Assembly: GCA_016709145.1 (NCBI GenBank)
Contig: JADJEK010000010.1
Coordinates: 115,793 to 179,792 of the forward strand
Length of the DNA stretch: 64,000 nucleotides
Direction: 5' to 3'
Source of the DNA: Planctomycetota bacterium
Lineage (GTDB): Bacteria > Planctomycetota > B15-G4 > JADJEK01
Shown here: positions 1 through 8,667 of the stretch, piece by piece
Position numbering within the stretch: the first letter of the stretch is position 1
How the letters are laid out: every line of letters starts with the position of its first letter
Notes under the pieces: generated by a model
The model's input: the letters and a program-made list of their open reading frames with translations, nothing else
What the model was told of the DNA's origin: nothing
The model's database searches: none
Program-made: the position numbers and the translations under genes

Positions 1-1844
1 GGCGACGTCCGCTTCGCGCGTGCCGCGATGACGTCGGCGAGCAGGTCGTCGGTGATTCGCGCCGCCGACGCGTACGACAGCCGTGCGACGCGCCGCGCGT
101 GCTCGCGCTCGCCGTCGTTACGCGCTCGCAGCAACGCTTCGAGCAGGGCCATCACGGCGCCGGCCTGCATCGTCTCGACTTCCTGCGGCGTGGCTCCGAA
201 CTCGAGCCGCACCGCGTCCGGCGCGTCGTAACCGTGTGCGGCGTAAGTGTGCAAGAACACGAATCCGGGCGGCCCATCGAGCGCGGACCCGGACTCCACC
301 CACTGGAGTGCTTCCCGCCGTGAGTTCTCGCTGCGCGCGATCGACGCCGTGTAGCGCGCGTCCGTGCTGCGGCCCTTGCGCTCCAACGACACCGGATCCG
401 CGTCGACGTACCGATCGAAGCCGCGCGCGAACCCGAACGCATCGCCGACGAAGCCGCCCGAGACGAACGCGGCCGTGTCGTAGTGCGCTGCTCGGAAGTC
501 CTCGGCGATCAAGCGCGCGCCATCCGGGATCGAGCTTTGCGTCGTCGTGGTCCCGAGGCGATCGGGATACAGCCCCGTGAAGGCGGCCGCGTGCGAAGGC
601 AGCGTCCACGACGATGCCGCGGTCGCTTGGTCGAACACGACTGCTTCTCGCTCGAGCGCGCGCAGCGCCGGTGTGGCCGAGATCCCGTCCCCGGCCAATC
701 GATCGGCGTCGAACCGCATGGTGTCGAGCGACACGAGCAACACGTCCGGCGAGACGATCGGATCGGGCGCGGCCAGCACGATCCGTGGCTCGGCAAGCGC
801 GCAGATGCGGGCTTGGGCGGCGGTGCTCTGGACGGGTTGGACGCGGATCTTCACCGCCCGGCCCGCGAGCTGGGCGCAGTCCACGCGGAACGGCGACCAA
901 CCCTGCGCGGTCGCGGTCGCCGCAGCACCGACGACGTCGTCGTCCGCGCGCACGCTGATCGCGAGTTCCGACGGACTGGGCTCGGCGCCGAAGAACTGCC
1001 CCACTGCGCCCGTGATCGCGATGGCACCGGCCGGGAGGTCCATCTTCCATTCGATCCAGGCGGGCGGCGGCAACAGGACCGACTCTCGTGCGTCGTTCGC
1101 GATCGCCACGCGCGCGACGTGGTCCGGCGCTCCGCGAATCCGCATTTGGCGCAGGCGCGCGCCCAGATTCGAGTCGCCGACGATGCGGACGCGCGCGTTC
1201 GCGGCGCCGATCAGGCCGACGACGGCGGTCGGGAACTGCGGATCGCGGTCGAGTGCGGCTTCCAACGCGAGACTCTCGTCCGGTGCCCGGGTCGCCCCTG
1301 GTTCGAGCCAGAACATCTGTTTCGCACCTGTCCGCACCACGCGCTCCGCGGCGATGGCTCCGCTCGTGTCCACACTGTCCGCACGCCGCTGCGTGCGGAA
1401 GCAGAACACGCGCGGCGTCGATCCCGCGGTCGGCTCGACCTGCAGACGCACGGGGCGGTCGTCGGGTAGCGCGAACACCATCAGCGCGATCGGCGGCGTC
1501 TCGCCACCGGTGTCGAGCGCCGCGTCACGCTCCAGGAAGCGCCACAGCGAATCGGAGCGGATGACGTGCTCGGCGTCGTTCGCGGGCACGATCCGCTCCT
1601 CGAGCGGAGCCGCGTTCGCGTCGGCGAGCGCGACGCGATCGAGCGCGTCCATGCCGCCCACCGACGCGGCGTCCATGCGTTCGAGCAACCGCACGAACCG
1701 CGCCTGCCCGCGCAAAAAGCGCGGCAAGCCGTCCTCGGACGAATCGCCGCCACACCCCGACAGGAACGCCGCGAAGCCCGCGAGTGCGAGCCCGAGGCAC
1801 GCAGTTCGACGAGCGGGGACGAACGAGTTCGAGGATGTCGACAT
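1..1844 (-). CDS. Sulfatase-like (alkaline phosphatase superfamily) lipoprotein, 3' end beyond the window
   Basis: This is a partial gene with about 614 residues visible; its C-terminus lies off the left edge. It starts at the ATG at 1844 and has a lipoprotein signal ending in LSGC (Cys31). Roughly residues 35-370 form a long N-terminal region I do not recognise. The sulfatase-type fold then begins with DVLLVSLDTMRFDAD, followed by WTLPSHAA and FVFLHTYAAH. In true sulfatases the Cys/Ser that becomes formylglycine sits in C/S-x-P-x-R. Here the aligned segment is T414-L-P-S-H, so formylglycine cannot form. The protein may instead be a phosphohydrolase, phosphotransferase or binding protein of the same superfamily. 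It lies 78 bp downstream of the BNR lipoprotein gene on the same strand. A second lipoprotein of the same subtype is at 29078-30481. Confidence 0.85.
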   Translation of the reverse strand, partial: MSTSSNSFVPARRTACLGLALAGFAAFLSGCGGDSSEDGLPRFLRGQARFVRLLERMDAASVGGMDALDRVALADANAAPLEERIVPANDAEHVIRSDSLWRFLERDAALDTGGETPPIALMVFALPDDRPVRLQVEPTAGSTPRVFCFRTQRRADSVDTSGAIAAERVVRTGAKQMFWLEPGATRAPDESLALEAALDRDPQFPTAVVGLIGAANARVRIVGDSNLGARLRQMRIRGAPDHVARVAIANDARESVLLPPPAWIEWKMDLPAGAIAITGAVGQFFGAEPSPSELAISVRADDDVVGAAATATAQGWSPFRVDCAQLAGRAVKIRVQPVQSTAAQARICALAEPRIVLAAPDPIVSPDVLLVSLDTMRFDADRLAGDGISATPALRALEREAVVFDQATAASSWTLPSHAAAFTGLYPDRLGTTTTQSSIPDGARLIAEDFRAAHYDTAAFVSGGFVGDAFGFARGFDRYVDADPVSLERKGRSTDARYTASIARSENSRREALQWVESGSALDGPPGFVFLHTYAAHGYDAPDAVRLEFGATPQEVETMQAGAVMALLEALLRARNDGEREHARRVARLSYASAARITDDLLADVIAARAKRTS

Positions 1845-1922
1845 CGACGGGGAATTCCCTGGGAGGAGCGCGCGGGCTCCGTCCCGCGGATCGATCGGAG
1901 AACGCAGCGGGAGGCAGCCTCG

Positions 1923-4586
1923 CTACTGGATCGTCACGGTCAGCGCGTTGGTCACGCAGAAGCCCTGCGCGACGCCGGGGTCGAGCACGAGGACTTGCAT
2001 CGCGAACTGACCCGTGCCGATCGTCAGCGGCAGCGTCGTCGGAACGACCAGCGCGCCGTTGCCGGCGCCGGATCCGGCGAGCGGCAAGCTCAACGAGATC
2101 GGCAACAGCGGCGCTGCGTGCAGGAAGCAACCCGCGCCGAGCGGCGGGCTCTGCGTGCCGAGCCCGAACACGAACACACCGGTCGAATTGCCGAGCGCGC
2201 CGGTGATGGACAGCGTGACGTCGTAACCCGGCGACGGGCAGCCGCCGAGCGCGAGCGCCGGCACGAAGCCGCCGCTGCCCGGACAACCCGTGCCGAGCGC
2301 GACGGCGCTGCCGGAGCACGCGGGGATCGCGTAGTCCCAAATGCCGCGGCCGTACGTGCCGAAGCGCATGACGCCCTTGCCGGGCACGTGCTCGACCGAC
2401 CAGTACGTCGTGATCGGCGCGACGCCGCCGAGGAGTTCGACCCATTGGCCGCTGCCGCGGATCCACCGCCACGCGCCGGTTTCGGTCGCCGCGTAGACGT
2501 CGCCCTTGGCGTCGTACGCGAGGTCGTAGACGTGCGTCTGCGGCAAGCCCGACAGCAACGGCGTCCACGTCTGCCCGCCGTTGATCGTGCGGTAGACGCC
2601 CGGATTGCTGTACCCCGAGCCACCGACGACCGCCTCCAGCGCGTTGGTCGGATGGACCGCGAGAGCGTTGCCGTAGAAGTAGTGCTCACCGGGAGCGATC
2701 GACGCCGACTGCGTCCAGTTGACGCCGTGATCGGTCGACCAGAACAAGCGGCCGCCGTCGTTGGTCGCGTACACGCGCTGCGGGTCGGTCGGCGCGAACG
2801 CCATCATCGTCAGGTACGAGCCGCCGCCGGTCGCGAAGTTGTACGTCGAGTGCAACTGCGGCACCCACGCGTTGCCGCTCTTTGCGTAGCGCCAGAGTTG
2901 ATTGGCGCCGAACAAGCACTTGTTGACGTCGAGCGGATCCGCCGCGAGCGGCGGCAGCCACTCGTAGTTCGCGCCGGCCGGGAAGTCGGCCATGTCCGCG
3001 ACCGACGCGTTCGACTCGCCGGTGACGACCATAAGGAAGCCGGGGTAGACGCTGTAGACGACGCCGTGCGCGCCATTGCCCGACGTCAGGTGTCCGTAGT
3101 CGCCGCTGATCATCTGCACGAACGGTGTCGACGGTCCGTTGCCGGTCGGCGTGACGTACGTGCCGCGCTGGTAGCCCTGGTCCTGGCTGCCGGCCTGGAT
3201 CGTATTCGGGTTCACCTTCGACGTGTGCGTGGCGTAGTACTGGCTGACTCCGAGACCCGACAGCGACAAGTTCGACACGGTGATGGTCTGCGTGGTGCTG
3301 TGGTACAGGCCGCCGTCGGTCGCGAAGTACCAACGCTCGAGCGCCGCGTTGACCGGATCGGGGAAGCAGGAGATGCCCCACAGGTCCGCGTGCAGCTTCG
3401 TCGCGGGCGAGTTGTAGTACGCACCCCACGTGTTGATCAGCGAGAAGCTCGAGCCGCCGTTCGTCGAACGCCGCGCTTCGACGCCGCCGTAGCAGACGAG
3501 GTCCTGGTTCAGGATCGACGCGCACAGCGGGCCCCAGAAGTCGGTCAACGTCGACTTCGGCGTGAAGCTCGCGCCACCCGCCGTCGAGCGATGCAGCGTC
3601 CACGTGCCGCCGTTGTTCATCGCCGCGTACAGGATCGTGCCACCGGCTTCGGAGCCGGTCAGGATCGCTTCGCTCGCACCGGCGTCGATCGTCGCCAACG
3701 GTGAGAACGTGAAGCCCCCGTCGGTCGAGCGCTGCAGCGCTCCCTGATGGACGACGTAGAGAGTGTTCGCAGCGGCCGCGCCCGTGCGCGGGACCCAGAG
3801 GGAGCTCGCCCAACTGGCGTTCGACGTCCAGCGCTTGCTGAACGAGACGCCGCCGTTCGCCGACGCGAAGATCGCGGTCTTGACGCCGACGCTGCCGAGT
3901 CGCCCGAGGAATACGATGGTGTTCGACGCGTCGGCGAGACGCGCGACACCACGGATCGAGTTCAACCCGCCAAGGCCGGTCGGCGTGGTCCACGTCGCAC
4001 CGTCGTCGATCGACACGCGCACGAACCCGTCGTCACGGAACACGAACATGACTTCCGGCGCGCCCGGAGTCGTCGACGGGACGGTCAGGACCTCGTTGGC
4101 GCCGCCGTAGAGGTTGTCGGCGAGCGGCGTCCAACCCGTCCCGGTCAGCGCACCGCGCCAGACGCCGCCGCGATCGGAACCGGCGTACAGCTTGGTCTTG
4201 TCGCTCGAGATCGAGACGCAGTGCATGCGCCCGGCCTGATTGCTCGAGCCGACCTCGCTCCACGGCGACGTGGCCTTCAGGATCTGCGAGGAGCCGGCGG
4301 CACGAACGGCGGCGTTGCGGCGCTCCTGCGCGCGCGCGCCGTTCTCGCGCTCGATTGCGCGCCAGTCGACGTCCGGCGCCGCGCGATGCATGCGCTGGAT
4401 CCACTGCTTGCGCCGCGAACCGAGGCGCTCTTCCTCGTGCCCAGGCGGCACGACGACGACCTCGTCGCCGGTCGGCGGCGGGAAGACGCCGGCGGCCGGA
4501 TCGGGTCGCGCGCAGGACAGGACGGAGACGACGGCAAAGCACGCACCGAGCACGGTGCGCGCGGGGAGGCGGCGGTGGAGAAGCAT
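1923..4586 (-). CDS. BNR/sialidase-type beta-propeller lipoprotein with lineage C-terminal domain
   Basis: The protein is 887 residues. Its signal sequence ends in the lipobox VLSC (Cys25), so it is probably an outer-surface lipoprotein. Residues of about 110-720 carry many Asp-box-like motifs (STDGGFTF, SADGGVSF, STDHGVNW, TINGGQTW, STNGGSSF), typical of the beta-propellers of exo-sialidases and VPS10-like proteins. No sialidase Arg triad or catalytic motif is obvious, so an enzyme role is unproven. The last 130 residues form a separate beta-rich domain ending in CVTNALTVTIQ, which recurs in three other secreted proteins of this window. The ATG at 4586 is preceded by a GGAG about 13 bases upstream. 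The sulfatase-like gene follows in tandem. Confidence 0.85.
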   Translation of the reverse strand: MLLHRRLPARTVLGACFAVVSVLSCARPDPAAGVFPPPTGDEVVVVPPGHEEERLGSRRKQWIQRMHRAAPDVDWRAIERENGARAQERRNAAVRAAGSSQILKATSPWSEVGSSNQAGRMHCVSISSDKTKLYAGSDRGGVWRGALTGTGWTPLADNLYGGANEVLTVPSTTPGAPEVMFVFRDDGFVRVSIDDGATWTTPTGLGGLNSIRGVARLADASNTIVFLGRLGSVGVKTAIFASANGGVSFSKRWTSNASWASSLWVPRTGAAAANTLYVVHQGALQRSTDGGFTFSPLATIDAGASEAILTGSEAGGTILYAAMNNGGTWTLHRSTAGGASFTPKSTLTDFWGPLCASILNQDLVCYGGVEARRSTNGGSSFSLINTWGAYYNSPATKLHADLWGISCFPDPVNAALERWYFATDGGLYHSTTQTITVSNLSLSGLGVSQYYATHTSKVNPNTIQAGSQDQGYQRGTYVTPTGNGPSTPFVQMISGDYGHLTSGNGAHGVVYSVYPGFLMVVTGESNASVADMADFPAGANYEWLPPLAADPLDVNKCLFGANQLWRYAKSGNAWVPQLHSTYNFATGGGSYLTMMAFAPTDPQRVYATNDGGRLFWSTDHGVNWTQSASIAPGEHYFYGNALAVHPTNALEAVVGGSGYSNPGVYRTINGGQTWTPLLSGLPQTHVYDLAYDAKGDVYAATETGAWRWIRGSGQWVELLGGVAPITTYWSVEHVPGKGVMRFGTYGRGIWDYAIPACSGSAVALGTGCPGSGGFVPALALGGCPSPGYDVTLSITGALGNSTGVFVFGLGTQSPPLGAGCFLHAAPLLPISLSLPLAGSGAGNGALVVPTTLPLTIGTGQFAMQVLVLDPGVAQGFCVTNALTVTIQ

Positions 4587-4674
4587 GGCAGCGGCGGAGC
4601 TCCGGGAGAGAGGTCAGGATCTTGCCATGCAGGGGGCGTTGGGGCGGCTGTGGGATTCGATCGGATTCGTCCGC

Positions 4675-4770
4675 GGCCCGAGCGGAGGAGGCTCCGGCGC
4701 GGGGGCCAGTGCGACGAAGACGCCCCAAAGTCGCGCTGGCCCCCGCGCCGGAGCCTCCTCCGCTCGGGCC
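4675..4770. repeat. Long hairpin: 41-nt arms, 14-nt loop
   Basis: Arm 4675-4715 is the reverse complement of arm 4730-4770, with one T/C difference that would be a G-U pair in RNA. The 14-nt loop is 4716-4729. The loop octamer CGCCCCAA (4721-4728) is also complementary to TTGGGGCG at 4639-4646, so a pseudoknot is possible. The hairpin is downstream of panB and upstream of the BNR lipoprotein, both read on the minus strand. Confidence 0.9.
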
Positions 4771-5134
4771 TTCCGACTTCACGGGATCTGGAGGCCCCCA
4801 AGAAGAAAACAGTTGGGGTGACAGCTCGGGTTGCCTTCGCTGCGCTTCGCGACCCTCGGCTGGTGCGGGACGGGAAGATCTTCGGCCCGGTCGCCGGGAT
4901 TCATGATGTGGGCCTCATGGCGGAACCTCGATGGATCGAGGAGGCGCGCAGGGCGGCGACTGTCACGGTTCCCGGCCTCGGACGGACGGGGACGGAGGCA
5001 CATCTGTCCCCGTGGCCCCGCGACCTCGGGTCTCGGTCACCGGGTCTCCGATCTCAAGTCTCAGGTCTCGGTGATCGTTTCCTGAGAGCGCGCACCTCAC
5101 CATCCCAATGAGACATGTCGCGCTTTCCTGCCGG

Positions 5135-5210
5135 TCGTGCGAAGCACGATCGCTCGCAACGCGAGCGAACACGGTCCGCGCGTAGCGCGGTCGGTCGGCG
5201 CGAAGCGCCG
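5135..5210. repeat. Four consecutive mini-hairpins with 3-nt loops
   Basis: Four short inverted repeats follow each other: TCGTGC-GAA-GCACGA (5135-5149), TCGCTCGC-AAC-GCGAGCGA (5150-5168), CCGCGC-GTA-GCGCGG (5176-5190) and CGGCGC-GAA-GCGCCG (5196-5210). Two contain GCGAAGC, a sequence known to form an unusually stable DNA mini-hairpin. The array lies 57 bp beyond the panB stop codon. Confidence 0.85.
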
Positions 5211-5266
5211 TCGGTCACCGGGTCTCGGTCCCCCTTTCGCCCCTCCATCCCCATCCAGCGTTCCCC

Positions 5267-6091
5267 TCACCCCCCGTAACTCTCCGCGCTCGACGGAAAA
5301 CTCCCGTTCCGTACCTCGTCTCGATACTTCACCAACCCCTCGGCCGCGACCTCGCGTAGGTTTGCGTAAGGCCGCACGAACTTCGGCAGATGCCCGAAGT
5401 TCAAGCCCATGACGTCCGTGAACACGAGGATCTGGCCGTCGCAGGATGCGCCCGCGCCGATGCCGATCGTCGGGATGTCGACGGCGCTCGTGATCGCGGC
5501 CGCGACGGAATCGGGGATGCCCTCGAGCACGAGCGCGAAGGCTCCGGCGGCCACGACCGCGCGCGCGTCCTCGATCAAGTCGCGCGCGCCTTGTTCGGTC
5601 TTGCCTTGGACGCGGTAGCCGCCCATCGCGTGGACGGATTGCGGCAACAGCCCGATGTGCGCGACGACGGGGATGCCGGCATCGACGACCGCCGCGATCG
5701 CGTTCGCGCGTTCGGCGCCGCCTTCGAGCTTCACCGCTTGCATGCCCGCTTCCTTGATGAAGCGAGCCGACGATCGGACCGCGTCCTCCGGCGATGCCTG
5801 GTACGTGCCGAACGGGAGATCACCGACGAGGAGCGCCCGCTGCGAGCCTCGGCTGACCGCGCGGCCGGCCGCGATCATCTCGTCGAGCGTGACGGGGATC
5901 GTGCTGTCGTAGCCGAGCACGTTCGGGCCCAGCGAGTCGCCGACGAGCACGAGATCGGCGATCGGATCGACGAGTTTGCCCGACACCGCGTCGTACGCGG
6001 TGATCGCGACGATCTTCGTCGCTCCCTTCATCGCGCGCAGTTGCGGACACGTCAGTCGTTTCGGCGCCTGCGCCGCGGATCCTGCGCTCAT
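5267..6091 (-). CDS. panB: 3-methyl-2-oxobutanoate hydroxymethyltransferase (ketopantoate hydroxymethyltransferase)
   Basis: This cytoplasmic enzyme transfers a hydroxymethyl group from 5,10-methylene-tetrahydrofolate to 2-oxoisovalerate, giving ketopantoate, the first committed step of pantothenate and CoA synthesis. At 274 residues it has the usual length. Family signatures are clear: ITAYDAVSGKL, VGDSLGPNVLGYDST (Asp52 region, metal site), VKLEGG, VVAHIGLLPQSVHAMGGYRVQG and PTIGIGAGASCDGQILVFTDVMG. The ATG at 6091 has a GGAGG eight bases upstream. It is not next to panC or panD, so it is a solitary pathway gene here. It is divergent from the transglutaminase gene. Confidence 0.97.
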   Translation of the reverse strand: MSAGSAAQAPKRLTCPQLRAMKGATKIVAITAYDAVSGKLVDPIADLVLVGDSLGPNVLGYDSTIPVTLDEMIAAGRAVSRGSQRALLVGDLPFGTYQASPEDAVRSSARFIKEAGMQAVKLEGGAERANAIAAVVDAGIPVVAHIGLLPQSVHAMGGYRVQGKTEQGARDLIEDARAVVAAGAFALVLEGIPDSVAAAITSAVDIPTIGIGAGASCDGQILVFTDVMGLNFGHLPKFVRPYANLREVAAEGLVKYRDEVRNGSFPSSAESYGG

Positions 6092-6145
6092 CGGATTTTG
6101 CCTCCACGCGGAACGGGGCGTGATCGTAGCTCTCGCGCGCCCTTC

Positions 6146-6151
6146 TAGAAT
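6146..6151 (+). promoter_or_regulatory. Possible -10 element TAGAAT for the transglutaminase gene
   Basis: TAGAAT matches five of six bases of the sigma-70 -10 consensus and lies 38 bp before the ATG at 6190, in the 98-bp gap between two divergent genes. No good -35 is visible. Confidence 0.3.
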
Positions 6152-6189
6152 CCCGCGCCTCGAATCGCCCGGTGCGCTCGGAGTTCCCC

Positions 6190-8112
6190 ATGTCGCCGTT
6201 CCGCTCGCTGCTCTCCACCGTCCTCGCGTTCGTCGTCACGACCGCCGGCCTCGTCCATGCCGGCGAAACGTGGCACGTGATGAAGTTCAGCGGCGCCGAC
6301 TCGGGCTACCTGCATACGGTCAGCACGCCGACCGAGTTCGACGGCGGGCCGGCGACGCGAACCATCACCGAGACGAAGCTCGTCGTGCGCCGCATGAACA
6401 AAGAGATCACGCTCTCCATGAGCAGCATGGTGATCGAGAACGCGGCGGGACGCATCATCGCGAAGACCGATCGCCAGGAACTGTCGGGTACCCCGAACGT
6501 CTATCAGGGCGTCGCGGTCGACGACGAGTTCGTCTGCACCGTCGAGGGTTCGGGCGCGAAGCGCGAGTTCACCGTCGAATGGCCCGAGGACATCCCGGGG
6601 CCAGAAGAGCTGAAGCGCCGCATGCTGGCGACGGGCCTGAAGGAAGGCTCCGTGCTGCGCGTGATGCAGCACGACTTCAGCTTCGGCGATCCGATGGAGC
6701 TCACGGTCACGATCGGTCCGGTCGAGGACATCGTCGTCGGCGGCAAAACCATGCGCTTGCACCGCACGACGAGCCGGTTGCCTGGCATGCCCGAGACGAC
6801 GTCGTGGGTCGACGCCGAAGGCGAGTCGTGGAAGACGGCGACCGCGATGGCCGGCGTCGAGATGATCAGCGAGATGGCGACGCGCGACGCCGTGGCGGCA
6901 TTCATCGACGGCACCGCGCAGGGCGCCGAGATGTTCATGCAGTCGACGATCTCGGCGAACGTGCGACTGCCGCGGCCGCGGTCGCTGACCTCGATCACCT
7001 ACCAGGTCGTGCCGCGCAAGGCTGGCGACGCCGCGCCCGATCTCTCCAGCGAAACGCAGACGATGTCGCGCGACGCCGAGGGCAAGACGCTGCTGACGAT
7101 CGTCGCGCGCACGCCCGCGCAGCAACGCCGACAAGCGCTGCCGATCACGGCTCCGGCCGCCGAACTGCGCGAGTTCCTCGAGCCGAACTCGTTCCTCCAG
7201 AGCGACGAGCCCGAGATCCTCGCTCTGGCGAAGGAAGGCGTCGGCGACGCGACCGATCCGTGGATCGCCGCGCAGCGCCTCGAAGCGCTCGTGCATCGCA
7301 CGATCTCGAAAAAGAGCATGGACGTCGTGTTCGCATCCGCGCTCGAAGTCTGCCGGACGAAAGAAGGCGACTGCTCCGAGCACGCGATGCTGCTCGCGGG
7401 TCTGTGCCGCGCCGCGGGCATCCCGGCGCGCGTCGCGATGGGCCTCGTCTACGTCGGCGGCATCTTCGGCGGCCACGCGTGGACCGAAGTCTCGATCGAC
7501 GGCGAGTGGTACGGACTCGACGGCACGATCGGCCACGGAGTCGTCGACCCGACGCACGTGCGCATGGGCGTGTCGAGCTTGAAGGGCGGCAGCTTCGGCG
7601 AGGCGATGATCGGCATCACGCGCGGCCTCGGCACGATCGATTTGAAGATCGTCGAGTTCGCGCGCGGCGCCGTCGTCACGCGCGTGCCGAGCAAGAGCGA
7701 GCAAGTGCGCAACAAGGACGGCAGGTTCGAAGACGTCATCGCCGGCGTCTCGTTCGAATATCCGCGCGACTTCACCGTCGAGTTCGAGCGCCCGGACATC
7801 CTCGAGATGTCGAACAAGGCCGTGATCGCGGTGCTGCGCAAGGGAACGTCGACGGTGCGCGTCAGCATCGAGGGTGTTCAGCCCGAGACGACGCGCGCTT
7901 CGCGCGAACAACTGCCGGACGAAGCCGAGCGCGACGAGACCCGGGCGATCGCCGGACATCCGGGCATCGTCGGCGAGAACCAGGACGGCACGCTGAAGGT
8001 CGCGGTGGTCGTCGTCGGCGATTCCGCATACCGCATCGTCGGCACCGAGTGCGCGATCGACGACGGTAAGGCTGGATTCGATCAGGTGGTTGCGACGCTT
8101 TGGATCGAGTGA
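6190..8112 (+). CDS. Secreted transglutaminase-like domain protein
   Basis: The ATG at 6190 has a GGAG just upstream and begins a Sec signal (MSPFRSLLSTVLAFVVTTAG...HAG), so I prefer it to the upstream in-frame GTG at 6172. The protein is 640 residues. The transglutaminase/protease-like core has the full triad: Cys395 in GDCSEHAMLLAGLCRAAGIPAR, His429 in GGHAWTEV and Asp444 in YGLDGT. The N-terminal 330 residues are beta-rich and resemble the uncharacterised region often found before such domains in planctomycetes. A periplasmic or surface peptidase or amidase role is likely; the substrate is unknown. The first 16 residues of the alternative start lack coding character. Confidence 0.88.
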   Translation: MSPFRSLLSTVLAFVVTTAGLVHAGETWHVMKFSGADSGYLHTVSTPTEFDGGPATRTITETKLVVRRMNKEITLSMSSMVIENAAGRIIAKTDRQELSGTPNVYQGVAVDDEFVCTVEGSGAKREFTVEWPEDIPGPEELKRRMLATGLKEGSVLRVMQHDFSFGDPMELTVTIGPVEDIVVGGKTMRLHRTTSRLPGMPETTSWVDAEGESWKTATAMAGVEMISEMATRDAVAAFIDGTAQGAEMFMQSTISANVRLPRPRSLTSITYQVVPRKAGDAAPDLSSETQTMSRDAEGKTLLTIVARTPAQQRRQALPITAPAAELREFLEPNSFLQSDEPEILALAKEGVGDATDPWIAAQRLEALVHRTISKKSMDVVFASALEVCRTKEGDCSEHAMLLAGLCRAAGIPARVAMGLVYVGGIFGGHAWTEVSIDGEWYGLDGTIGHGVVDPTHVRMGVSSLKGGSFGEAMIGITRGLGTIDLKIVEFARGAVVTRVPSKSEQVRNKDGRFEDVIAGVSFEYPRDFTVEFERPDILEMSNKAVIAVLRKGTSTVRVSIEGVQPETTRASREQLPDEAERDETRAIAGHPGIVGENQDGTLKVAVVVVGDSAYRIVGTECAIDDGKAGFDQVVATLWIE

Positions 8113-8140
8113 TCGAGACGCCGCCGCGGGCCAGCGGCGA

Positions 8141-8617
8141 TCAACCGTCGGCGACGCTGACACCGTGTTGCGAGTGAAGTCCAGCGTCCGTACATCCGGC
8201 GATCAGCTCGCCGTCGAGTTCCGGATCGATCGACGGAAACACCAACGCATGACGCGTCTCCGACTCGACGTGTGCGGCGACGCCGCGCTCGACGAGTTCT
8301 CGTGACGCGGTCTCCAATAGGTCGGCCAAGTCTCGATAGTCGGCCGTCTTCAGTTCGACGACGGCGCGCTTCGTCCCGAGACGCACCACCGCGGGATGCC
8401 CGGCGTCGTCCTGTCCGAAGAGTGCCCCCACGAACACGACGAACCCCGACTGCTTCGCGACGCTCGATCCGACGGAAATCGTCGGCGTCGTGACGGCAAT
8501 GTGAGGGTCGACATCGTCCCTTCGAGTCGCACCGAGCGCGGAGAGCGCCACCGCCAGAAGCACGACGCCGGAAACGGCCACTCGCCCACGACTCACATCT
8601 CGCGAACTGCGATCCAT
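8141..8617 (-). CDS. Small exported protein, paralogue of its upstream neighbour
   Basis: I do not recognise the family. The start is chosen at 8617 because an AAGGAG lies seven bases upstream; an ATG six bases earlier is too close to it. The protein has 158 residues with an N-terminal hydrophobic segment (VAVSGVVLLAVALSALGA). Residues of about 70-150 align with the C-terminal half of the next upstream gene: FGQDDAGHPAVVRLGTKRAVV, LETASRELVERGVAAHVE, then ELIAGCTDAGL. This is therefore a tandem duplication with the N-terminal domain missing here. It ends 28 bp from the convergent transglutaminase gene. Confidence 0.7.
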   Translation of the reverse strand: MDRSSRDVSRGRVAVSGVVLLAVALSALGATRRDDVDPHIAVTTPTISVGSSVAKQSGFVVFVGALFGQDDAGHPAVVRLGTKRAVVELKTADYRDLADLLETASRELVERGVAAHVESETRHALVFPSIDPELDGELIAGCTDAGLHSQHGVSVADG

Positions 8618-8667
8618 CTTCATGCTCCTTCGACCTGACCTCGTGTCAGACGCATTTCGGATTCGAG

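Larger units (their letters stand above)
4587..5266. other. 680-bp gene-free gap rich in hairpins
   Basis: Both flanking genes (BNR lipoprotein and panB) are on the minus strand. I see no convincing coding frame. The gap holds a 41-bp hairpin (4675-4770), a hairpin with a CGGGGAC/GTCCCCG stem (4987-5012), short repeats of the type GGTCTC/CGGTCACCGGGTCTC (5035-5049 and again near 5212-5226), and four consecutive mini-hairpins (5135-5210). The composition looks like accumulated repeat elements rather than one regulatory site. Confidence 0.7.

Noticed and set aside
547..3704. Long plus-strand open frames opposite the sulfatase-like and BNR genes
   Set aside because: They are Arg/Ala-rich, lack ribosome sites and motifs, and the minus strand has clear signal peptides and domains. 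High GC gives long empty antisense frames.
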